The position numbers and the translations under genes were made by a program. Under the pieces are notes generated by a model. It ran no database searches, was not told where the DNA came from, and saw only the letters and a list, made by a program, of their open reading frames with translations. From positions 121,194 to 185,193 of the forward strand of contig JACOSY010000023.1 in NCBI GenBank assembly GCA_016178595.1: 64,000 nucleotides of DNA, read 5' to 3'. This stretch comes from Ignavibacteria bacterium (lineage in GTDB: Bacteria; Bacteroidota; Ignavibacteria; UBA10030; SZUA-254). Below, one piece after another: positions 50,998 through 60,295 of the stretch; within the stretch, counting starts at the first letter, position 1; each line of letters starts with the position of its first letter.

Positions 50998-51543
50998 GTG
51001 AAAACCGTTCTCTTCATATCTCTTGGTTGGGCAGTAACGCTCTCGTCGAGTGTCGTCGCTCAACATGCCATCGACCTGAAGGCAAAAGAGTCTTTGCTGA
51101 AGATCTTCGGCGATTCAGCTTCGATAGCAAAGACCATCGTACGTCTTTCCGCGGAAGAACGCAAGCAGATCGCCGATAGCATAAAAAGTTCCTTCCTCAG
51201 TGATAGCCTTGTCCTGTACGAATGCCGCATCGGCCAGAAGACGATGGGCTTCGGTATCGTCGATAACATAAAGGGAAAGACGCAGCTCATCACCTATCTC
51301 GTCGCGCTGACCCCCGACGGTGTGCTAAAGGATGTCGACGTGCTCGTGTATCGTGAATCGATCGGCGGTGAAATTCAATATGAGTCGTTCCGCAAACAAT
51401 TCCGTGGAAGAACAAGCCGCGACAAGCTTCAAGCCGGAAGGGACATCAAAAATATCAGCGGCGCAACGATTTCTTCCCACGCAATCACCGATGGAGTGAG
51501 GAAACTTTTGATGGCGTTCAATCTTGTTCACTCCGGGTTATGA
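50998..51543 (+). CDS. FMN-binding domain protein (RnfG/NqrC-like), secreted
   Basis: GTG start; signal peptide 'KTVLFISLGWAVTLSSSVVAQ'; 'ESIGGEIQYESFRKQFRGR...DIKNISGATISSHAITDGVRKLL' with covalent-FMN SGAT motif. Confidence 0.9.
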   Translation: MKTVLFISLGWAVTLSSSVVAQHAIDLKAKESLLKIFGDSASIAKTIVRLSAEERKQIADSIKSSFLSDSLVLYECRIGQKTMGFGIVDNIKGKTQLITYLVALTPDGVLKDVDVLVYRESIGGEIQYESFRKQFRGRTSRDKLQAGRDIKNISGATISSHAITDGVRKLLMAFNLVHSGL

Positions 51544-52058
51544 TGTTTGATTCATTGAATCTATCAAATCAACGGTGGCGGCTCCGTAACGCCGATTCTA
51601 CTCTTCGGCTTTTCCTTTCCACCTTTCTCATCGTTCTCACAATCGGGTACGGCATAGGACTATTGTTCGTCGACCACACAACGTCTGGAACGCCCAAAGG
51701 ACTTGCAGAAGAATTCCGCGGAACACCGGAAAGTGCACAAGCCACTGAGCTGAAGTATGAGAAAGGTGAAAACGAGATCTACATTTTCCTGCACAACCAT
51801 ATTCTTTCACTTTCCCTCGTTTTCTTTTGTGTCGGAGGAATATTCTATTTCTCCTCACTCGTCAATGATGGTCTGCGGAAACTTCTGATGGTTGAGCCGC
51901 TTGTCGCCCTTGTCACCACGTTTGGCGGCATCTGGCTTACAAGGTTTGTGGCTCCGCAATTTTCATGGCTCGCGATCATTTCCGGCATCACGATGGTAGG
52001 ATGCTATCTTGCAATGATCGTTCTTATGCTTATCGAGTTATGGCGGAAACGATCGTGA
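51540..52058 (+). CDS. Hypothetical membrane protein (about 4 TM)
   Basis: Translationally overlaps both neighbours; 'FLIVLTIGYGIGLLFVDH', 'IYIFLHNHILSLSLVFFCVGGIFYF'. Confidence 0.75.
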   Translation: MMFDSLNLSNQRWRLRNADSTLRLFLSTFLIVLTIGYGIGLLFVDHTTSGTPKGLAEEFRGTPESAQATELKYEKGENEIYIFLHNHILSLSLVFFCVGGIFYFSSLVNDGLRKLLMVEPLVALVTTFGGIWLTRFVAPQFSWLAIISGITMVGCYLAMIVLMLIELWRKRS

Positions 52059-53083
52059 ACCGCGACCCTTCCAGGCGGAAGTTCCTCCAACTCTCCTCCA
52101 CACTTCTGCTTGCAACGGTGCTGAAGCCATTTTCAATCTTTGGCAGAGCGCTTCCACCACTTCCTCTGATCGAGCGGGCGGCCTATACAATGGGAAGCAT
52201 CGTTACCATCAAAGCGTATCACACGGACGAGCGATTATGCAACCTCGCCATCGATGAGGCCTTCCACGAGATGAAGATGATAGATTCCTTGATGAGCGTC
52301 TTCAATGCACACAGTCAGCTCTCGCTTGTCAATCGCGAGGGAAGACGAAAAGAGATCCGAGTCGATTCGCGAATTCTCGATGTTATCGAAGCATCAAGAA
52401 GGTTTACTACACTAACATATGGTGCGTTCGACCCGACAATCGAGCCGCTGATGGAACTGTACGGCTTCCGCGACGACAAGAATGTTCACCGTTTCCCATC
52501 CGACCGAATGATCGCCGACGTACTGGATAGCGTTGGAATGGAAAAGGTACGAATCGATCGGACACAATCAACAGCGAGCTTGCACAATCCTCAGACCGAG
52601 CTTGACTTCGGCGGCATCGCCGTCGGTTATGCACTCGATCAAGCAATCAAAATCTTGAAGTCGCACGGGATCGAATCGGCAATCATCAACCACAGCGGCG
52701 ACATCTTTGCCGTCGGCACTCCACCCGATGATGACGCATGGGAGATCGGCATCACCGATCCCCAACGAACCGATGACATCATCACCACAACCCGAATCAA
52801 AGATCAGGCGCTCTCCACATCCGGCAATTATGAAAACTTCATCGCAGCCGATGGGAAAACGATAGGCCATCTACTCAATCCATTTACAGGACAGACTGCA
52901 ACGACCATGCTCAGCGGCACGGTCGTTGCGTCAACAGCTATCGAGGCGGACGCGCTCTCGACGGGATTTTTTGTTTTAGGCTTAGAAAAGTCTAGGGCAA
53001 TCATCCGGCAATCGAATAGCCTGCAATTCGTTGCTGTTGTACAGAAGAATGCTGAAGAACAAATAATAAACTTGAAACGGTAG
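52040..53083 (+). CDS. apbE: FAD:protein FMN transferase
   Basis: 'YTMGSIVTIKAYHTDE', 'TYGAFDPTIEPLMELYGF', 'ELDFGGIAVGYALDQAI', 'NHSGDIFAVG', 'ALSTSGNYENF', 'GHLLNPFTG'. Tat-like N-terminus 'SRRKFLQLSS'. Confidence 0.94.
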   Translation: MAETIVNRDPSRRKFLQLSSTLLLATVLKPFSIFGRALPPLPLIERAAYTMGSIVTIKAYHTDERLCNLAIDEAFHEMKMIDSLMSVFNAHSQLSLVNREGRRKEIRVDSRILDVIEASRRFTTLTYGAFDPTIEPLMELYGFRDDKNVHRFPSDRMIADVLDSVGMEKVRIDRTQSTASLHNPQTELDFGGIAVGYALDQAIKILKSHGIESAIINHSGDIFAVGTPPDDDAWEIGITDPQRTDDIITTTRIKDQALSTSGNYENFIAADGKTIGHLLNPFTGQTATTMLSGTVVASTAIEADALSTGFFVLGLEKSRAIIRQSNSLQFVAVVQKNAEEQIINLKR

Positions 53084-53107
53084 GACAGGACTCCCGTCCT
53101 GTCCTAC
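53080..53107. repeat. Perfect stem-loop overlapping the apbE stop codon
   Basis: GTAGGACAGGAC-TCCC-GTCCTGTCCTAC. Confidence 0.85.
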
Positions 53108-53169
53108 AACCCGATGTTATTGCAATCATTCCCCGAAAAGCGTACCTTACATCCGGAAAGGAATTTTTT

Positions 53170-53499
53170 ATGGATGAACTCAAACCAACCGACCAGCAAG
53201 AAATTACCGAAACGCAGGTCTTCGAGGCGCTCAAAGAAGTTTATGACCCGGAGATTCCCGTCAGCATCGTCGACTTAGGACTCGTGTATGATGTGAAGAT
53301 CATCGACGACTGGGTTGGCGTAAAGATGACGCTTACCACTCCCGGCTGCGGGATGGGAGGATCGATCTCCAATCAAGTCCGTGAGCGCGTACTTGATATT
53401 GCCGGCGTGCACGAATGCGACGTGCGATTAGTGTGGGATCCGTCGTGGGATCCGTCGATGATGAGCGACGAGGCGAAGAAGAAGCTGGGAGTAGGTTAG
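53170..53499 (+). CDS. MIP18/DUF59 family metal-sulfur cluster assembly protein (SufT/PaaD-like)
   Basis: 'EALKEVYDPEIPVSIVDLGLVYDVKI', 'MTLTTPGCGMGGSISNQVRERVL', 'VWDPSWDPSMMSDEAKKKLG'. Confidence 0.93.
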   Translation: MDELKPTDQQEITETQVFEALKEVYDPEIPVSIVDLGLVYDVKIIDDWVGVKMTLTTPGCGMGGSISNQVRERVLDIAGVHECDVRLVWDPSWDPSMMSDEAKKKLGVG

Positions 53500-53570
53500 A
53501 AAAACACTCACAGCGGATGAAGGGATGAAGCGGATACTGATCATCCTTTCATTCGATAATCCGCTCTACG

Positions 53571-53608
53571 AGTCTACGACTCCCTACGGGATCGTAGAGT
53601 CGTAGACT
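53571..53608. repeat. Perfect 12-bp inverted repeat, intergenic
   Basis: AGTCTACGACTC (53571-53582) / GAGTCGTAGACT (53597-53608). Confidence 0.85.
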
Positions 53609-53618
53609 GTGAATCATT

Positions 53619-54266
53619 TTGAGACGGTGTGTTATGACTATCTCGAAGCTCATTAGAAGGTCGAATGCCTTCTTCGCTGTGACGATTGTTCTCCTTTTGA
53701 CCTTCATCGGTAGCTGCAAGGAACCTCTTCCCCCGCGCAACGATCCTTCCGATATTCTCCAGGGCACGATCGAAGGACTCTACGCACTCACCGCAAGCGA
53801 AAACACGCTGAAGGTGATCCTCACCATTCGTAACACGTACGACGAGACGCTTCAGGATACTGCATACATCCTCGGCAGCTTCCGAATAATCCTCGCACGC
53901 GATTCGTCCTACCATAAATCCATCACGATCGCCGACACCAATCTCATTGAGGGAACATATAACCGGAACACCGGCGTCCTCACCATGGACCCGAACACCA
54001 TCATCCGTCTTCGCTATACGTGGAATTTCATCGACGACTACGGGCGGGATCTCCGCAGAAACATTTTCCAGTATCAGCCCGATCCCAATTGCGCGGATCG
54101 GAAGATAGCCCTAAAGGAATTTTTTTTCCTGCAGTCAAGCGTCCGTGTCTATAGGAAAACGACGACCGTCGCTCCCCCTGCCACACTGTACCCGTTGTGT
54201 CACGTCGATGTCTACGTCGATCCCCGTTCGTGCCCACCCATCCGCACCGATATACCATGCGAGTAA
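53619..54266 (+). CDS. Hypothetical lipoprotein
   Basis: Lipobox-like 'VLLLTFIGSCKEPLPPRND'; overlaps the start of the TonB receptor gene. Confidence 0.7.
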   Translation: MRRCVMTISKLIRRSNAFFAVTIVLLLTFIGSCKEPLPPRNDPSDILQGTIEGLYALTASENTLKVILTIRNTYDETLQDTAYILGSFRIILARDSSYHKSITIADTNLIEGTYNRNTGVLTMDPNTIIRLRYTWNFIDDYGRDLRRNIFQYQPDPNCADRKIALKEFFFLQSSVRVYRKTTTVAPPATLYPLCHVDVYVDPRSCPPIRTDIPCE

Positions 54267-56797
54267 TCCTCTATTCCTTCACCATCGTGCTTGCATCCGT
54301 CCTCACCTCGGGTTCGCTCGTAGCTGGGACAAATGGCATTCTCGAAGGACGTACAATCGACAAGCAGACTCACGACGGCATTGTCGGTGTGAATGTTACT
54401 ATCGACGGAATGCATCTCGGCGGCACGACCGACTCCGAGGGTTACTATCAGATCAACAACGTCCGCGCAGGCGTGTACGATGTACGCTTCAGCATCCTCG
54501 GCTACCAGCGAATCATCATGAAACAGGTCACGATCATTCCCGATCTACGGACACGTCTCAACATGGAGCTGAATGCCTCGGTCATCGAGTTGAACGCTGT
54601 GGAAATTCGGACCGAGCAGCCACTCATCCAGCGCGATCAGGCGGCAACGGAATTCTCGATCGGCGAAACGAAGATTGAAAATTTACCGGTGTCGACTATT
54701 CAGGAAGTTGTCGCGCTCCAGCCCGGCACGACGCTCGAAGGAAATGTTTGCGGTGGAAAGACAGCGGAGGTCGTCTACCTTGTCGATGGTATCCAGCTTC
54801 AGGACGTCATTGGCGGCGGACTTGGAGCGACTTTGCCCAAAAGCTCGATCACTGCGCTGACAATCTATACCGGCGGATTTGAGGCTGAGTACGGTAACGC
54901 GCTCTCGGGCGTCATCAACGTCGTGACAAAGACGGGATCCGACCGGCACACAATCGGCGTACGCCTCGAACGCGATAACTGGCTTCCTCTAGAGTGGAAC
55001 GAACAACAAGACCGTGAGATGGAACTCGAACTGACTGCCAGCGGTCCGCTCCTTCCACGTCAGCTCTCCTACTTCACAGCACATACGGCATCTTTTAGCG
55101 ATTCCCGCTGGTGGCAGGACTTTCGCGAATTCTTTCCCTCCTCCATTTCCAAAAACTACTCCGGCCTTGGAAAGCTCGAGTATGAGATGTCACCGTCGAT
55201 GAAGCTCAACCTTCAGGGAATCTACTCCCTGCACTCGTGGCGCGACTATGAGTACAGTTGGCGGTACAATCTGGACGGACTGCCGGCACGCAGCCGCAAC
55301 TCGTACCGCCTTACTGCGGGAATTTCCCAGACACTTTCCGACCACTCGTTTTACACGGTAAGCATGAGCGAATTTCTCCTGAAGTCGAGGATCGGTGAAG
55401 GTGATAAGAACGACTTGTCGCTCCAGCCGTACGAGTACGACTTCTTCCTGCGCTACATTATTGCCGGAGAGCGGAACTGGTGGGCAAATACCCGGCAGAC
55501 AATTACCACGCTCAAAGGCGACTACACCAATCAGATTGGGAAGGAGCACTTCTTCAAGACTGGCATAGAACTTAATCTTTATGACATCTATTCCGATCTC
55601 GTGAAGTACGAGCCGCAAAAGACTTACTTCGGCAAGCCGATTGCCGATGCCCCCATGCTGAACTACAGCAACACGTACTCCTACTTCCCCCGCTCGGGGA
55701 GCGCATTCATCCAGGACAAGATTCAGTTTGAGCACGATGGCTCGAACCTGAGTCTTGGCATCCGGTGGGATTTCTTCGACCCTCGTGCCGAAAGGCCTAT
55801 CGTCGAATATATTGCTCTCAACTCATCGCATGATTTCAAACAACAAGTCACCGGAACGACACGGGCGCGCTTCAAGCAACAGTTCAGCCCGCGTGTTGCG
55901 TTGGCGGCGCCCGTTGGACCGCTCAGTTTCTTTTTCCTAAACTTCGGCTATTATTTCCAGTTCCCGCTGTTCGATTACCTCTACTCCGGGATCAATCCTG
56001 TTCAGTTGCGGGAAGGAGTAAAGAATGTCCTCACCGGGAACCCTGATCTCGAACCAGAGCGAACGATCACGTGGGAAATCGGCTTCAAGAACGGCATCAC
56101 GAACAATATTGTCTGGTCTGTGACGTATTTCCAGAAGCACACTGAAAATCAAGTCGACGCGAAGACTCTTGTTCCCTTCGACAGCAAATACGCAGGCGAC
56201 TATGGCTTTGCCTCGTACGTGAACAACGCTGAAGCGCTTGCCCGCGGCATCGAGTTCGTGGTGAGCAAAGAATACGACGAGAGGCTCTCCGGGAGCGCTT
56301 CCTACGCGTACATGACAACAGAAGGCCTTAGCGAATACGTCGACCAGCAGATCAACTTCGCGCAGTGGGGATTCCCGGTCGCGCCGACGACGTTCCCGCT
56401 GAGCTGGGACCAGCGACACACATTCAAGGCGAACATCGAATCGAAGCTGCCGCTTGGCATTCAATCCAATCTCATTCTGCTGTATAACTCAGCACGTCCA
56501 TACACCTACTATCCGACGCGGGACGGGTTCAAGCCGGCCAATCCAACACAGCAATTCGTTCCCAACAATGCGCGGATGCAAAATGTCTTCTTCCTCAACC
56601 TCAAACTCTCGAAGCAGTTCATGCTTAACGAGTTCCCGAAGTCGACCCTGACCATATACGCCGACGGTCGAAACATACTGAACACCGAAAATGTGAAATG
56701 GATCGATTCAAATGGCCGGATCGGCGGTGAGTTGAACGATCCGGGAGCCTATTACGATCCCCGGCGCGTGCGAATCGGGGCGCGAGTTGAGTTCTGA
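54257..56797 (+). CDS. TonB-dependent receptor with N-terminal carboxypeptidase-regulatory-like domain
   Basis: 'ILEGRTIDKQTHDGIVGVNVTIDGMHLGGTTDSEGYYQINNVRAGVYDVRFSILGYQR'; plug 'GVINVVTKTG'; long beta-barrel; ends 'RVRIGARVEF'. Confidence 0.93.
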   Translation: MRVILYSFTIVLASVLTSGSLVAGTNGILEGRTIDKQTHDGIVGVNVTIDGMHLGGTTDSEGYYQINNVRAGVYDVRFSILGYQRIIMKQVTIIPDLRTRLNMELNASVIELNAVEIRTEQPLIQRDQAATEFSIGETKIENLPVSTIQEVVALQPGTTLEGNVCGGKTAEVVYLVDGIQLQDVIGGGLGATLPKSSITALTIYTGGFEAEYGNALSGVINVVTKTGSDRHTIGVRLERDNWLPLEWNEQQDREMELELTASGPLLPRQLSYFTAHTASFSDSRWWQDFREFFPSSISKNYSGLGKLEYEMSPSMKLNLQGIYSLHSWRDYEYSWRYNLDGLPARSRNSYRLTAGISQTLSDHSFYTVSMSEFLLKSRIGEGDKNDLSLQPYEYDFFLRYIIAGERNWWANTRQTITTLKGDYTNQIGKEHFFKTGIELNLYDIYSDLVKYEPQKTYFGKPIADAPMLNYSNTYSYFPRSGSAFIQDKIQFEHDGSNLSLGIRWDFFDPRAERPIVEYIALNSSHDFKQQVTGTTRARFKQQFSPRVALAAPVGPLSFFFLNFGYYFQFPLFDYLYSGINPVQLREGVKNVLTGNPDLEPERTITWEIGFKNGITNNIVWSVTYFQKHTENQVDAKTLVPFDSKYAGDYGFASYVNNAEALARGIEFVVSKEYDERLSGSASYAYMTTEGLSEYVDQQINFAQWGFPVAPTTFPLSWDQRHTFKANIESKLPLGIQSNLILLYNSARPYTYYPTRDGFKPANPTQQFVPNNARMQNVFFLNLKLSKQFMLNEFPKSTLTIYADGRNILNTENVKWIDSNGRIGGELNDPGAYYDPRRVRIGARVEF

Positions 56798-56912
56798 AGC
56801 GGCTTGTCAATTTCATTCCGATTTCTTACATTTTTCACTCTCAACATGGCACGTGTCGGCGCAACAATTCAATAACGCTGTCCGTCAGTTCATTCATTGA
56901 AGGCTTCTTCCA

Positions 56913-57239
56913 ATGTCTGCCCCGCTGCACTTTCTTTTGTCGATCATTGTTCCCCTTGCACTCCGGACAGGAATATACTACGGCGTTTTCCGCCGGCGCA
57001 AGATTCAGGCAACGCTCCTCACGTGCATTATCCTCGCCGGCGTTTCTATCCTTGTCTACGAGCTGTCGATCATTCCATTTTTCCTTCCCGCTCCCTTGCT
57101 GATTATCGCAGCCGGCACCTATTTGTGTGCTTACTACATGGACATCCCGTGGTTTCCGGATGCGTTGTTCATCGTTGCGTTTGTCGAAGTTGTTTCGTAT
57201 CTCTTATTGAAGTTTGTGATATCTCCCATCATCTTCTAA
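56913..57239 (+). CDS. Hypothetical membrane protein
   Basis: 108 aa with 3-4 TM segments; no family recognised. Confidence 0.6.
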   Translation: MSAPLHFLLSIIVPLALRTGIYYGVFRRRKIQATLLTCIILAGVSILVYELSIIPFFLPAPLLIIAAGTYLCAYYMDIPWFPDALFIVAFVEVVSYLLLKFVISPIIF

Positions 57240-57248
57240 ACATTACCG

Positions 57249-58304
57249 ATGCTTCGAAAATCCAAAGGTCGCGGTGCGACATTCAATCCACCCAACCGCT
57301 TTGAAGCGTTTCACCTTGAGCCTCTCGACGTTCAATCCGGAGATGATGACGGTCGGCCGATCCAAACGATGTTCTTCAAAGACACGTCGAAGACGATCCT
57401 TGCGAAGAATGACAGTCCGGATATTCCCTTTACGTACAGCCTCAACCCCTACCGTGGGTGCGAGCATGGATGCATTTATTGTTATGCGAGGCCGAGCCAT
57501 GAGTACTTGGGTTTTTCTTCAGGATTGGACTTCGAGACGAAGATTCTCGTCAAGCACGATGCTCCGGAACTCCTCGAGAAGGAATTTAAGAAGAAGAGTT
57601 GGCAGCCACAAATGGTGAGCCTCTCCGGCAATACCGATTGTTATCAACCCGTTGAAAGGAAACTTCAATTGACACGCCGATGTCTCGAAATCTTCTTGAA
57701 GTATCGCAATCCTGTCGGTATCATCACCAAGAATGCACTCATCACGCGAGACCTCGACATTCTCACCGAGCTTGCACGGAACAACCTGGTACTGACAGCA
57801 ATATCCATGACGAGTCTGGACAAGGAGCTTGTGCGGAAGATGGAGCCGCGAACGTCGGTGCCACACATGAGACTTGAAACAATAGAAATGTTGACGAAGA
57901 GCGGGATCCCGGTCATGGTCAATGTTGCCCCAATTATTCCGGGATTGAACGATGAAGAGATTCCAGCTATACTCAAGGAAGCGGCAGCGAGAGGAGCCGT
58001 ATCGGCCGGCTGTATCATGCTCAGACTACCCGGTCCGGTAAAACCTCTTTTTTGTGATTGGCTTCAACGTGAACTGCCGGAACGAGCGGGCAAAGTTCTC
58101 AATCGTATTCGTGACGTTCGAGGGGGCAACCTGAGCGATCCCCGCTGGGGAAAACGGATGACAGGTGAAGGCGAGATCGCGCGAACGATCAATCGCCTGT
58201 TCAAGATTAACCGCGAGCGGTATGGATTGAACAAGAAAAGGTTTGAATTCAACACGAGTCTGTTTCGACGAGAGCCGGAACGACAGATCGAATTGTTTGG
58301 ATGA
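57249..58304 (+). CDS. Radical SAM protein (SplB-like / PA0069 family)
   Basis: 'NPYRGCEHGCIYCYARPSHEYLGFSSGLDFETKILVK' CxxxCxxC motif; 'SLSGNTDCYQPVERKLQLTRRCLEIFLKYRNPVGIITKN'. Confidence 0.94.
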   Translation: MLRKSKGRGATFNPPNRFEAFHLEPLDVQSGDDDGRPIQTMFFKDTSKTILAKNDSPDIPFTYSLNPYRGCEHGCIYCYARPSHEYLGFSSGLDFETKILVKHDAPELLEKEFKKKSWQPQMVSLSGNTDCYQPVERKLQLTRRCLEIFLKYRNPVGIITKNALITRDLDILTELARNNLVLTAISMTSLDKELVRKMEPRTSVPHMRLETIEMLTKSGIPVMVNVAPIIPGLNDEEIPAILKEAAARGAVSAGCIMLRLPGPVKPLFCDWLQRELPERAGKVLNRIRDVRGGNLSDPRWGKRMTGEGEIARTINRLFKINRERYGLNKKRFEFNTSLFRREPERQIELFG

Positions 58305-58307
58305 GCG

Positions 58308-58342
58308 ATTCTTCGTCCCGCTCATTGTACGGGACGAAGAAT
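58308..58342. terminator. Stem-loop between convergent genes
   Basis: ATTCTTCGTCCCG (58308-58320) / CGGGACGAAGAAT (58330-58342), 13-bp perfect stem, no strong U-tract. Confidence 0.7.
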
Positions 58343-58351
58343 GATGGTAGA

Positions 58352-59449
58352 TTAAACGTTGAAGCGGAACAATATGACGTCGCCATCCTTCACGATGTAC
58401 TCACGTCCTTCGATGTGGAGTAAGCCTTTCTCTTTCACTGCTTGTTCCGATCCCAGCGCAACGAGATCGCCATACTTTATCACTTCAGCACGGATGAAGC
58501 CGCGCTCAAAATCGGTGTGAACCTCACCGGCAGCCTGCGGCGCATACGACCCGTGCTTGATGGTCCATGCACGCACTTCCTTTTCACCGGCAGTGAAGAA
58601 TGTAATGAGGTCAAGAAGCGCGTATCCTTCGTGGATCACCTGATCGAGTCCTGATTCCTTCACACCAAGTTCGTGCAAAAATTGTTCGCGTTCTTCGTAC
58701 GGCATTGAAGCAATTTCCGCTTCGATCTTCGTGCACGCGACAACAACCTTAGCCCTTTCCTTCGCCGCAAGCTCACGAACTTGCTGAACGTAGCCATTTT
58801 GAACCGTCAAGTGCTTTTCATCGACGTTCGCAATATACATAACGGGCTTCGCTGTCAAGAGGTGAAGATCGCGGAGCCACAACAACTCGTCCGGCGTTTC
58901 CGGTTTTTCGTAGATCGCAAGGCGACTACCCAAGAGGTGGTCACGAATCCTGGAATAAAAATCGGCTTCGGAGCGAATCTTCTTGCCGCCGCTTTTGGAT
59001 CGCTTCTCCGTATCGGCGTACTTTTTTTCGACAGTATCGAGATCCTTGAGAATCAATTCAGCCTCAACGATCTCAATATCGCGCGTTGGGTTCACGTTGC
59101 CATCAACGTGCACAACGTTTTCGTCTTCGAAGCAACGAACAACGTGACAGATCGCGTTGACATCACGAATGTGTGAGAGAAATTGGTTGCCAAGCCCTTC
59201 ACCTTTACTTGCTCCTCGTACAAGTCCGGCAATATCGACGAACTCGATCGCCGTTGGAGTAATTTTTCGAGGCTTGTAGAGTTTTGTAAGCGTATCGAGC
59301 CGTTTGTCAGGCACGGGAACAACGCCAATATTCGGATCGATGGTGCAAAAAGGATAGTTCTCAGCCGCCGCACCTGCAGCTGTGATGGCATTAAATAACG
59401 TGGACTTCCCGACATTGGGAAGTCCAACAATCCCACAATTAAAACCCAT
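58352..59449 (-). CDS. ychF: Redox-regulated ATPase YchF
   Basis: '[22 protein letters not shown]', '[19 protein letters not shown]', '[26 protein letters not shown]', '[16 protein letters not shown]'. Confidence 0.97.
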   Translation of the reverse strand: MGFNCGIVGLPNVGKSTLFNAITAAGAAAENYPFCTIDPNIGVVPVPDKRLDTLTKLYKPRKITPTAIEFVDIAGLVRGASKGEGLGNQFLSHIRDVNAICHVVRCFEDENVVHVDGNVNPTRDIEIVEAELILKDLDTVEKKYADTEKRSKSGGKKIRSEADFYSRIRDHLLGSRLAIYEKPETPDELLWLRDLHLLTAKPVMYIANVDEKHLTVQNGYVQQVRELAAKERAKVVVACTKIEAEIASMPYEEREQFLHELGVKESGLDQVIHEGYALLDLITFFTAGEKEVRAWTIKHGSYAPQAAGEVHTDFERGFIRAEVIKYGDLVALGSEQAVKEKGLLHIEGREYIVKDGDVILFRFNV

Positions 59450-59576
59450 GTTTCAGAAACCTACGAGACCACGAAATGATGCTATTGTAGTATGAATGTA
59501 ACAAAAAGCGGATCGCTTTCCAAGGACGCAGCTTTCGGGGATAGCGAAGCACCAAGAGAGGCGTTTGAAAGATCTT

Positions 59577-60272
59577 CTACTGATGATGTTGCATTCTTAA
59601 CTGATGATCCTTTTTCGAGGAAGTTCGGGTGTTCGGAAGCAGTGCACCGTTGCCGAGATCGCGACGAACACTACGAAGCTCCTCGGTCTGGCTATGAACT
59701 TTGTCGAGATTATCGGAGATGATCTTGAAGAGCGATTGGCGTCGCGCAGGTGTGAGCTCTACATTTTCTAAGTGATACATCGCGAGGCGAATAATGCTCA
59801 AGGGGTTATTGATTTCGTGTGTGATATAAGCGAGCGTGTTGTTGATATCTTTGATGCGGCCCCGCAGCATATCAAATTCGGTCGCTTTCTTCTTCACTTC
59901 GGCTTGTTTTAGCGAGCTCATGAACGTCCAGGCAATAAGCGGTGTGTCGAGCTCGGCAACCGTGAGCATATCATCGACACCCGCCTTCTTGAATTTTTGC
60001 GTGATGCCACTCTCACTCTTCTGTGTAAGAACGAAGATGGGAACTGCCGAGCCTATCGTCCGAATCGTCGTTGTGATGCGAACGATCGATTTTTCCGTGA
60101 CTCGAACACCGAAGAGAACAACATCGGCAATGCCGGCTGCATCTGTGAGCTCTTCCCTTCGGCTTTTCGGACGAAGAACGGTGATGGAATGCTCATCTGT
60201 TCCACCCTCTGCAAGGCTTCGGTGGAGGAGCGTTCTGGATTGATCAGTCGGATCGACAAGAAGAATGTGCAC
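59577..60272 (-). CDS. Degenerate receiver domain plus histidine kinase DHp domain lacking an HATPase domain
   Basis: 'MHILLVDPTDQSRTLLHRSL' receiver-like start; H-box 'AYITHEINNPLSIIRLAMYHLENV'; ends without N/G1/G2 boxes. Confidence 0.75.
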   Translation of the reverse strand: MHILLVDPTDQSRTLLHRSLAEGGTDEHSITVLRPKSRREELTDAAGIADVVLFGVRVTEKSIVRITTTIRTIGSAVPIFVLTQKSESGITQKFKKAGVDDMLTVAELDTPLIAWTFMSSLKQAEVKKKATEFDMLRGRIKDINNTLAYITHEINNPLSIIRLAMYHLENVELTPARRQSLFKIISDNLDKVHSQTEELRSVRRDLGNGALLPNTRTSSKKDHQLRMQHHQ

Positions 60273-60295
60273 TGAGACCTCATCAGACGGAAATG

